From Clostridia bacterium (GTDB taxonomy: Bacteria > Bacillota > Clostridia > Oscillospirales > Acutalibacteraceae), in contig JAFRKM010000055.1 in assembly GCA_017431755.1 (NCBI GenBank), positions 1 through 7,580 of the forward strand: a DNA stretch of 7,580 bases, written 5' to 3'. Below the pieces are notes generated by a model that ran no database searches, was not told the origin of the DNA, and was given only the letters and a program-made list of their open reading frames with translations. Position 1 is the stretch's first letter. Every line of letters begins with the position of its first letter. Below, piece by piece: positions 1 to 6,110 of this stretch. Both the position numbers and the translations under genes were made by a program.

Positions 1-7
1 CATTAAT

Positions 8-2806
8 TTACTCTTTTATAACTCGCCGACATCTTGCACAAATTGTTGGGTTTTCTGAATCTTCACCTACTGTTTTATCGTACGTCCAACATCTTTCGCA
101 CTTGTTATAAGATGAATGTGAAATATCTATAGAAAGGCCCTCAATGTTTTCCACTTTATACTGCCCTTCACCGGAATTTTTAACTTCCATTCCGGAAACT
201 ATTAGAACAGACTTAAATTCATCCAAATGATCATTAATAAATTTATAAAGTTCATTATTTGCAAAAATACTAATTTCCGCCTCCAACGAAGACCCTATAA
301 CTTTATTTTTTCTTTGAATTTCAAGAACTTTTTTTATTTCATCACGGATTTTATGAATTTTATCCCAATCGGCAATAAATTTATCATCTATATCAATCGA
401 AACTTTACCACATATATCGTTTAAAAATATACTTTCTTTATTATCGTTTGATTTATGTGGCATGTGCTTCCATATTTCTTCAGCAGTAAATGATAAGATA
501 GGAGAAATAAGTTTTACAAGTGCATCTAGAACTAAATAGATCACCGTTTGAGCGCTGCGGCGTTCTTTGCTATCTGCTTTCTCAACATATAATCTATCTT
601 TGAGTACATCCAAGTAAAAATTAGACATATCCACAATACAGAATTTTTGCAGGGCATGAAAAACATTATAAAACTCAAATTTTTCGTAATTCAACATACA
701 CTTGCTAATAATTTCGTTAAGTTTAGCAATAGCCCATTTATCAATATTATAAATTTCTTTTAAATCCACCATGTCTTCATCCGGATTAAAATCATAAAGA
801 TTTCCTATAATAAATCTGGCAGTATTGCGGATTTTCCTGTATGCTTCACTGAGTTGCTTTAATATTTCGTGAGACATTTTCATGTCTGAATGATAATCAA
901 CAGATGCAACCCACAATCTTAAAACATCAGCGCCATATTTTTTTATTACTTCTTCAGGCTCTACCCCATTTTTTAATGATTTTGACTGTTTTTTACCTTC
1001 TTCATCAACTACCCAACCATGAGTTACAATGCCTTTATATGGCGATTTTCCTGTTGTAGCAATAGAAATAATAAGCGATGACTGGAACCAACCTCTATAT
1101 TGATCAGCACCTTCTAAATAAAGGTCTGCAGGATATGCAAGATCAGGCCTTTTTTGGCAAACTGCTGCATGAGACACACCGGCATCAAACCAAACATCCA
1201 TAATATCTTTTTCTTTGATAAAGTGGTTATGACCGCAATGCGGGCATTTAAATCCCTCCGGCAAGAAATATTCAGGACCGTTTACAAACCAAGAATTTGA
1301 ACCTTCTTTTTCAAAAATATCAGCAACATTTAGCATAATTTTTTCATCTATTATTTCTTTTTTGCAACTGTCGCAGAAGAAAATTGGTATCGGGACTCCC
1401 CATATACGCTGCCTTGAAATGCACCAATCTTTACGTTCTGTTATCATAGAAAGCATGCGTTCTTCTCCCCATGCAGGGTTCCATTTCACTTTCTTTATTT
1501 CTTCGGCTGCTTCTTTTTTAAATTGTTCCACAGAACAAAACCATTGCTCAGTAGCTCTAAAAATTATTTCTGATTTACATCTCCAACAATGCGGATATTG
1601 ATGATCAATAACTTTTTTTGCAAATAGAAGATTATTTTCTTCAAGGAATTTGCAAATTTCATCTGACGCTTTATAAAATTTAAGTCCTTTAAATCTTCCC
1701 GCTTCTTCTGTGAGTGTACCCGTAGAATCAACAGGTACTAAAACAGGAATATTCTCATAATTTTTGCAAACATCAAAATCCTCCATACCGTGGCCCGGTG
1801 CAGTATGAACACAGCCAGTACCATTGTCTATCGTTACATGGTCTCCTACGATAACTAATGATTTTCTGTCTATAAACGGGTGCTCTGCCTCCATAAATTC
1901 CAAATCTCCGCCCGAAATTTTACCAATAACTTTATAATTTTCAATCTTTCCCGCAGCCATAACGCTTTCCTTTAAAGCGTCTGCTACGATATAAAATTCG
2001 TTTCCATTTTTTATTACACTATATTCAAAATCTTTACCTACGCATATCGCAAGGTTTGCTGGCAAAGTCCACGCAGTTGTGGTCCAGATAATAAAATATG
2101 TATTCTTTATATCTACACCCATTTTAGAAAGTTTTCCATTATCATTTGCAAGCTTAAATTTCACAAATATAGAATGGCATTTATCGGTTTTATACTCAAG
2201 CTCTGCTTCAGCAAGTGCCGTTTCGCAAGAAGGGCACCAATGAACAGGCCTAAGGCCCCTATAAATAGTTCCTTTTTTAGAAGCCATATGAGCAAAAGCC
2301 CTTATCTGCTCAGCTTCGTATTCTGGTTTAAGAGTAATATAAGGATTATCCCAGTCTGCAAGTATTCCCAAACGTTTAAATTGTTCTTTTTGCTTTACAA
2401 CGTAGTTAATTGCAAAATCTCGGCATATTTCACGCAATTCTAAATCGGACATATTTTTAGACTTTTCTGCTCCAACTTTTGCTCTGGCTTTTATTTCAGT
2501 CGGAAGCCCATGTGTATCCCAACCCGGAACATATGATGCTTCATTTCCGCTTATATTTTTATATTTTACTATTATGTCCTTTAAAACACTTGTGAGTGCA
2601 TGGCCAAGGTGAATATCACCATTTGCATATGGTGGGCCCGCATGCAAAACGTATTTATTTTTTCCTTTATTTTTTTCTATTATTTTACTATATAACTTAT
2701 TTTCTTCCCACACCTTTAAAGTTGCAGGCTCTCTTTCAGGAAGTGACGCACGCATTGGGAAATCTGTTTTAGGTAAATTTAAAGTATTATCATAATCTGC
2801 TGACAT
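8..2806 (-). CDS. ileS: Isoleucyl-tRNA synthetase, full length
   Basis: This 932-residue cytoplasmic class I aminoacyl-tRNA synthetase charges tRNA(Ile) with isoleucine and edits mischarged valine. The length fits bacterial IleRS (about 920-940). The HIGH-type signature is HLGH at residues 66-69, after GPPYANGD. The inserted CP1 editing domain shows TTTAWTLPAN and, later, GTGCVHTAPGHGMEDFD. Further family blocks are WCISRQRIWGVPIP and DVWFDAG. The KMSKS loop reads KQSKS (606-610). Paired-cysteine zinc motifs occur in the middle of the protein, and the C-terminal zinc finger is Cys903/906/923/926, the form typical of bacterial IleRS. The ATG start has a GGAG ribosome binding site eight bases upstream. 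The gene appears to have its own promoter just upstream and to be insulated from the preceding gene by a terminator. Identification is secure from several independent motifs. Confidence 0.98.
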   Translation of the reverse strand: MSADYDNTLNLPKTDFPMRASLPEREPATLKVWEENKLYSKIIEKNKGKNKYVLHAGPPYANGDIHLGHALTSVLKDIIVKYKNISGNEASYVPGWDTHGLPTEIKARAKVGAEKSKNMSDLELREICRDFAINYVVKQKEQFKRLGILADWDNPYITLKPEYEAEQIRAFAHMASKKGTIYRGLRPVHWCPSCETALAEAELEYKTDKCHSIFVKFKLANDNGKLSKMGVDIKNTYFIIWTTTAWTLPANLAICVGKDFEYSVIKNGNEFYIVADALKESVMAAGKIENYKVIGKISGGDLEFMEAEHPFIDRKSLVIVGDHVTIDNGTGCVHTAPGHGMEDFDVCKNYENIPVLVPVDSTGTLTEEAGRFKGLKFYKASDEICKFLEENNLLFAKKVIDHQYPHCWRCKSEIIFRATEQWFCSVEQFKKEAAEEIKKVKWNPAWGEERMLSMITERKDWCISRQRIWGVPIPIFFCDSCKKEIIDEKIMLNVADIFEKEGSNSWFVNGPEYFLPEGFKCPHCGHNHFIKEKDIMDVWFDAGVSHAAVCQKRPDLAYPADLYLEGADQYRGWFQSSLIISIATTGKSPYKGIVTHGWVVDEEGKKQSKSLKNGVEPEEVIKKYGADVLRLWVASVDYHSDMKMSHEILKQLSEAYRKIRNTARFIIGNLYDFNPDEDMVDLKEIYNIDKWAIAKLNEIISKCMLNYEKFEFYNVFHALQKFCIVDMSNFYLDVLKDRLYVEKADSKERRSAQTVIYLVLDALVKLISPILSFTAEEIWKHMPHKSNDNKESIFLNDICGKVSIDIDDKFIADWDKIHKIRDEIKKVLEIQRKNKVIGSSLEAEISIFANNELYKFINDHLDEFKSVLIVSGMEVKNSGEGQYKVENIEGLSIDISHSSYNKCERCWTYDKTVGEDSENPTICARCRRVIKE

Positions 2807-2837
2807 AATCTTTTCTCCTCTCGTTTTTTACTATTTA

Positions 2838-2866
2838 ATTTTATAACATTTTAGTAATTTTATCAA
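2838..2866 (-). promoter_or_regulatory. Sigma-A-type promoter for ileS
   Basis: On the minus strand, TTGATA (2861-2866) and TAAAAT (2838-2843) are separated by 17 bases. Each hexamer is close to the -35 and -10 consensus. Transcription would start near 2831, giving a leader of about 25 bases with the ileS ribosome binding site in it. The -35 box lies directly against the stop codon of the upstream gene. The sequence is AT-rich, so chance matches are possible, but the spacing and position are good. Confidence 0.6.
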
Positions 2867-3457
2867 CTAACTAAAAATAAAAAAATTAGTGCTTTTCTTA
2901 GCACTAACTTCACCATCAAAAGTTAAACATTCCACAAAAAAATTATATTGATTTCCAGTAAAGTTCAATATTCTTGTTCCAAAAAATTCTTTAAATCGCC
3001 TCATATAAACACTTACTATAAAATCAAGCATACTGCTTTCACTCAACTCGGACTTTTTTGAAATGTTTCTTAGTACATCTATTTTAACATAGAATTCTGC
3101 TCTTGCATTTCCAATTTTATGCACATCTAAAAACATACCTGATGATATTAAACTCTTTTCATAATCAAGTAAAAACTTTTCTTCATTTTCACTAAAATCT
3201 CCATTATCTATAACAATCACAACATCAGGAGCGTTATTTATATCATCATTATGGCAAAAAAAATCTTTTTTTAATAGCTCTAATTTCATTTCATTTTGCT
3301 TTAAATAAGGCATAAAAACTTCGGTACGCATAGTAAAGTTGCCGGAATCAAAACCAAAATAACGGCTTTGCATTTTTAATATTTTAGCATCAGTTTTTAC
3401 ACAAGAAAACACTACGGCTAAAAACAGCCATAAAAAAAACACCTTTTTAAATTTCAT
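2867..3457 (-). CDS. Exported or lipoprotein-like protein of unknown function
   Basis: I do not recognise this 196-residue protein. It begins with a typical secretion signal: basic MKFKK, then a hydrophobic stretch to about residue 18, then VFSC with Cys19. That resembles a lipobox, although Phe at -2 is unusual; cleavage after TDA a few residues later is the alternative. The rest is a mixed, moderately charged soluble region without an obvious motif, including a block rich in Val, Ile and Asp (DVVIVIDNGDF). The ATG start is well supported: AGAGG sits seven bases upstream. It is separated from ileS by a terminator and a new promoter, so it is probably monocistronic. The terminator hairpin lies within its last codons and the stop codon comes after the U-tract, which is odd. 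A role in the envelope or the spore is only a guess from the signal peptide and the nearby cotJ genes. Confidence 0.8.
   Translation of the reverse strand: MKFKKVFFLWLFLAVVFSCVKTDAKILKMQSRYFGFDSGNFTMRTEVFMPYLKQNEMKLELLKKDFFCHNDDINNAPDVVIVIDNGDFSENEEKFLLDYEKSLISSGMFLDVHKIGNARAEFYVKIDVLRNISKKSELSESSMLDFIVSVYMRRFKEFFGTRILNFTGNQYNFFVECLTFDGEVSAKKSTNFFIFS
2873..2907 (-). terminator. Intrinsic terminator inside the 3' end of the 196-residue gene
   Basis: On the minus strand an 8-bp perfect stem, TTAGTGCT paired with AGCACTAA (2900-2907 and 2886-2893), has a 6-base loop. It is followed by seven T, one A and five T (2885 down to 2873). This is a canonical Rho-independent terminator for minus-strand transcription. 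It lies wholly within the reading frame, where it encodes the SAKKSTNFFIF tail, and the TAG stop at 2867-2869 is downstream of the U-tract. Confidence 0.85.
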
Positions 3458-3494
3458 TAAACAACCTCTTTTTTAATATTTATTTCTTATATTT

Positions 3495-3523
3495 ATTATA
3501 CAACAAAAACATAATTTTTAAAA
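3495..3523 (-). promoter_or_regulatory. Possible promoter for the 196-residue gene
   Basis: A perfect TATAAT (minus strand, 3495-3500) lies about 40 bases upstream of the ATG. The hexamer 17 bases further up, TTTTAA (3518-3523), is a poor -35 with three of six matches. The call rests on the -10 box in a very AT-rich divergent gap (3458-3633), so it is tentative. Confidence 0.35.
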
Positions 3524-3633
3524 TTATAACTAATCGTATATCAACTAAAAAATATATTTATATTATACAATAAAATGATTTTTAATTCATAATAGAGCTT
3601 GTTTTATTAATATTAATATCTAAGGTGATAAAC

Positions 3634-3810
3634 ATGAAAAAATCTAACCTAAAAGCAAAGTCGTATATTATTTTAGAAAACAAAAAAACAATTAAAAACC
3701 ATCTTAAATATTTAAATTCTGCTTACAAACAAAAAATTCTCAAAAATATATCGCAAACACTTTCAAACTATTATAGCTCTTACCCTGATGAAACAGGTGA
3801 TTTAAAATAA
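3634..3810 (+). CDS. Small basic protein of unknown function
   Basis: This is the only plus-strand gene I would call in the window. It encodes 58 residues, rich in lysine and asparagine, with predicted helical character across the middle (a KKTIKNHLKYLNSAYKQKIL-type stretch) and a Tyr/Ser-rich tail. It has no signal peptide, membrane segment or cysteine. An in-frame GTG nine bases upstream is better read as part of the ribosome binding site: AAGGTGAT, followed by five bases, places ATG at 3634 at ideal spacing. That strong site is the main evidence that it is translated. It ends eight bases from the end of the truncated cotJC on the other strand, so it occupies the place where the rest of cotJC would be expected. 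I recognise no family. It could be a real small gene that came with a rearrangement, or a chance ORF. Confidence 0.5.
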   Translation: MKKSNLKAKSYIILENKKTIKNHLKYLNSAYKQKILKNISQTLSNYYSSYPDETGDLK

Positions 3811-3818
3811 TTTTATAA

Positions 3819-3926
3819 CTATTTACATTTAGGACCTCCATACTGAGTTATAATCATTTTTGCAAGTTTTGGATTTGTATTTTTTATATTAATCGGATAC
3901 TGAAGCTTTTTTTCGTAAACCCACAT
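3819..3926 (-). pseudogene. cotJC: Truncated cotJC: N-terminal remnant of a spore coat manganese-catalase-family protein
   Basis: The reading frame begins MWVYEKKLQYPINIK and runs to ITQYGGP, matching the recalled conserved N-terminus of CotJC. It then diverges to Lys-Cys-Lys and a TAG stop, 35 residues in all. Intact CotJC has roughly 190 residues and continues from this glycine-rich turn into a ferritin-like four-helix bundle with the di-manganese ligands, all of which are absent. None of the frames I read downstream on this strand resumes the homology. The start is normal: its ATG shares one base with the cotJB stop (TAATG), and a GGGGG stretch lies about nine bases upstream, so it is still placed for coupled translation. 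The break maps to about 3831-3833. A deletion, an inversion, an intervening element or an assembly join could all explain it. Confidence 0.85.
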
Positions 3927-4186
3927 TACTTATTACCCCCATCATCATTATTCCATGGCCATGGATCTGCAATCCAGCCCCAGCGATTATCTTCTATACT
4001 TTTTGAAGACAGCGGAGCAAATTTTTCTTGGTATTCATTTTTTAACTCCATACTTTTTTCTTTATAATCATTAAGTTTCATATTTACTTCTGTATCATCC
4101 GGATGCGTATCCATATATAAATTAAGCTCCACAATTGCAAAATCAAGTGCTGCTATTCTATTTATTAACATCTCGCGTTCATCCAT
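3926..4186 (-). CDS. cotJB: Spore coat protein CotJB
   Basis: This 86-residue small acidic protein belongs to the CotJB family, encoded between cotJA and cotJC in spore-formers. In Bacillus subtilis the operon is transcribed in the mother cell under sigma-E and its products enter the inner spore coat. Recognisable features are the helical N-terminal half with LNLYMDTHPDD (about residues 21-31), a charged helix after it, and the tryptophan-rich C-terminal motif WGWIADPWPW. Length and motifs fit an intact protein. The start ATG overlaps the cotJA stop by eight bases (ATGGATGA), with AGGAGG just upstream inside cotJA, so translation is probably coupled. The gene is unbroken although its usual downstream partner is truncated. 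Confidence 0.93.
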   Translation of the reverse strand: MDEREMLINRIAALDFAIVELNLYMDTHPDDTEVNMKLNDYKEKSMELKNEYQEKFAPLSSKSIEDNRWGWIADPWPWNNDDGGNK

Positions 4187-4385
4187 TTATGTCGCCTCCT
4201 ATACTTTTCCCTTCAAAAGGTTTGTTGAGTTCCGGAAACATCGTCCCAACACTTATTCCTTGCTCTGCGCTATATACATTTTCAGGCATTTGAAAAGGAA
4301 CATAAGCCATTGCAACCACAGGGTCACTCGGAAGTGGCGTTATGCCGTATTGGTTTTGTAGCATATTTTGCATAAAATCGTTCAT
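4179..4385 (-). CDS. cotJA: Spore coat associated protein CotJA
   Basis: This is the first gene of the cotJ operon. The protein is short and proline-rich. Family features visible are PLPSDPVVAMAYVPFQ, then ENVYSAEQGISVGTMFPELNKPF, ending in a glycine-rich tail. I start it at the second Met (4385), giving 68 residues (MNDFMQNML). The ATG at 4397 is part of the AAAGGATGG ribosome binding region itself and so has no spacing for initiation. In B. subtilis CotJA is needed for CotJC to be deposited in the coat, so loss of cotJC in this window leaves its role uncertain. Upstream, 113 bases separate it from the ABC permease. I see no terminator there. A TATACAGT at 4454-4461 resembles a sigma-E -10 box but lacks a convincing -35 box. 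Confidence 0.92.
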   Translation of the reverse strand: MNDFMQNMLQNQYGITPLPSDPVVAMAYVPFQMPENVYSAEQGISVGTMFPELNKPFEGKSIGGDING

Positions 4386-4498
4386 AAATATTTCCATCCT
4401 TTAAATTCAATTTATTGTGCTAATTCCAAATAATAATTAACATCTTTTCGCACACTGTATACTATGAAAATCAGACTTTAAAAGTGATTTACAAAAGG

Positions 4499-5323
4499 CT
4501 ATCTTTTGCGTTTTAAATATAATTTTTCTATATTACTAACACACAAATACATAATTGAGGCCACCACAAGTAAAATTAATATTCCTGCCATAACCAAATC
4601 GAGTTTAAAAACCTGACCGCCGTAAACTATTAAATAACCTATTCCTTGGGAAGAAACTAAAAATTCACCTGTAATTACTCCAATTAAAGACATCCCCACG
4701 TTTATTTTTAAAGTGGAAAGTATTACCGAAATATTGGCGGGAATAATCAACTTTAAAAGGATTTGCAGTTTGCTTGCACCAAATGATTTCATAAGCAAAA
4801 CTTTTTCTTCACTTACTGATTTAAACCCAACAAGTATATTAATTACAGAAATTATTACTGAAACTAAAAGTGTCATAACAACAATTGCGCTCATTCCTGA
4901 ACCAAGCCATACAATTATTATTGGCCCTAACGCAACTTTTGGAAGTGCATTTAACACCACAAGGTATGGTTCGATTACTTTGTACACAAAATCGGAAAAC
5001 CATATTAAAGCCGCTAATATAACCCCCATTAACGTACCCAGTAAAAAACCTACTATCGTTTCAAAAGTAGTATAATAAATATTCATCCAAAGTTCTCCTG
5101 AATGATTTAAACTAATTAGCATATTCCATATTCTAAACGGCGAGCTTGTTATAAACGGATCTATTAATTTAAAACGTGCAAAAAATTCCCACAAAACAAA
5201 AAATAAAATAATTATACCAATTTGAAAAAACTTAACTTTAAAAAAATGTCTTTTTTGATTATTCAAGTATTTAATATGCTCATCAGAAAATGTTTTTTTA
5301 TCTAGTCTTTCTCGAATCTTCAT
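4499..5323 (-). CDS. ABC transporter permease, SsuC/TauC type
   Basis: This 274-residue inner-membrane permease is the last gene of a three-gene importer operon. After a charged cytoplasmic N-terminus there is a first membrane helix (about residues 32-51, FFQIGIIILFFVLWEFF). Several further hydrophobic segments follow, and the cytoplasmic coupling loop (EAA loop) lies at about 180-195 with the pattern SFGASKLQILLKLIIP. PFITSSPFRIWNML and LNALPKVALGPIIIVWLG are typical of the nitrate/sulfonate/taurine permease group. The frame is open upstream to 5410, but that would overlap the ATPase gene by 113 bases with a non-typical N-terminus. I choose the ATG at 5323, which has GGAGTG about nine bases upstream and overlaps the ATPase end by 26 bases, as expected for coupled translation. 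The substrate is unknown. Confidence 0.92.
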   Translation of the reverse strand: MKIRERLDKKTFSDEHIKYLNNQKRHFFKVKFFQIGIIILFFVLWEFFARFKLIDPFITSSPFRIWNMLISLNHSGELWMNIYYTTFETIVGFLLGTLMGVILAALIWFSDFVYKVIEPYLVVLNALPKVALGPIIIVWLGSGMSAIVVMTLLVSVIISVINILVGFKSVSEEKVLLMKSFGASKLQILLKLIIPANISVILSTLKINVGMSLIGVITGEFLVSSQGIGYLIVYGGQVFKLDLVMAGILILLVVASIMYLCVSNIEKLYLKRKR

Positions 5324-6086
5324 TTTTAAGTTCACTCCAAATTTTATCAAAATATTCATTAAATTTAGCATGCCTGCGCTTTTCATGAAACGTACCAGCC
5401 TCACCGCCAAAATCTATATTAAAAATCTTTTTTATTTTGCTTGGCCTTTTTGAAAATATCGCAACTCTGTCCGAAAGACAAATAGCCTCTGAAATATCAT
5501 GAGTAACCAAAACCGCCGTCTTCTTTTCATTTTTAATAATATTTCTTATCTGCTCCGAAATATCTATTCTAGTTTGATAATCCAGCGCAGAAAAAGGCTC
5601 ATCAAGCAGCAAAATTCTGGGGTTTATCGCCAAAGTTCGAATAAGCGCCACCTTTTGCCTCATGCCACCCGAAAGCTGATTTGGATAATAATTTTCAAAT
5701 TTTTTTAAATCATATTTCTTTAAAAGGTCAAGGGCGGCGCTCTCCGATTTTTTATTTAAAATTCTTTTGATTTCAAGGCCTAAAAGTGCGTTTTCTTTTA
5801 TCCTTTTCCAAGGAAAAAGACAATCTCTTTGAAACATATATCCAATCTCAGAAAAAGAAAAATTTTTAAGATTAATTTTCCCTCCAGAAGCAGATATAAG
5901 GCCGGCCACAAGCGACAAAAACGTGCTTTTGCCACAGCCGCTCGGGCCAACTATGCTCAAAAATTCTTTATCATAAATATCTAAATTCATATTTTTTATC
6001 GCAGCGGTTTCACTTTTTAAAGTATGATAATTCAGTGAAAGATTTTTTATTTCGAGTATTATTTTTTTATCTTTTTTTATATCCAA
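5298..6086 (-). CDS. ABC transporter ATP-binding protein, SsuB/TauB type
   Basis: This 262-residue cytoplasmic ATPase powers the importer. All nucleotide-binding elements are present: Walker A GPSGCGKST (47-55), Q-loop Gln86 followed by RDCLFPW as in the SsuB/TauB group, signature LSGGMRQ (138-144), Walker B ILLLDEP (158-164), D-loop SALD (166-169) and switch His196 in VTHDISEA. The C-terminal part carries the basic/aromatic helix common to this family. The start codon is TTG at 6086, supported by GGGAGGA seven bases upstream. There is no upstream ATG at suitable spacing, and the next internal Met would cut into the first beta strands. It follows the binding-protein gene after 24 bases. Nothing in the sequence separates sulfonate, nitrate, pyrimidine or other substrates. 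Confidence 0.95.
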   Translation of the reverse strand: MDIKKDKKIILEIKNLSLNYHTLKSETAAIKNMNLDIYDKEFLSIVGPSGCGKSTFLSLVAGLISASGGKINLKNFSFSEIGYMFQRDCLFPWKRIKENALLGLEIKRILNKKSESAALDLLKKYDLKKFENYYPNQLSGGMRQKVALIRTLAINPRILLLDEPFSALDYQTRIDISEQIRNIIKNEKKTAVLVTHDISEAICLSDRVAIFSKRPSKIKKIFNIDFGGEAGTFHEKRRHAKFNEYFDKIWSELKNEDSRKTR

Positions 6087-6110
6087 TTATTTATCCTCCC
6101 TTTTCATTAA

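Noticed and set aside
1..3. ATG on the minus strand four bases after the ileS stop codon, a possible start of the next gene (lspA often follows ileS).
   Set aside because: Only the start codon is inside the window and its ribosome binding site is weak, so no gene can be supported.
3811..4185. A phage or insertion sequence inserted into cotJC.
   Set aside because: No transposase, recombinase, terminal inverted repeat or target duplication is visible at the break.
4454..4461. TATACAGT upstream of cotJA, similar to the sigma-E -10 box expected for a cotJ operon.
   Set aside because: There is no acceptable -35 element at 13-15 bases upstream, and one octamer in AT-rich DNA is weak evidence.
5324..5410. 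An upstream extension of the permease by 29 residues.
   Set aside because: It would overlap the ATPase gene by 113 bases, has no better ribosome binding site, and adds a non-family N-terminus.
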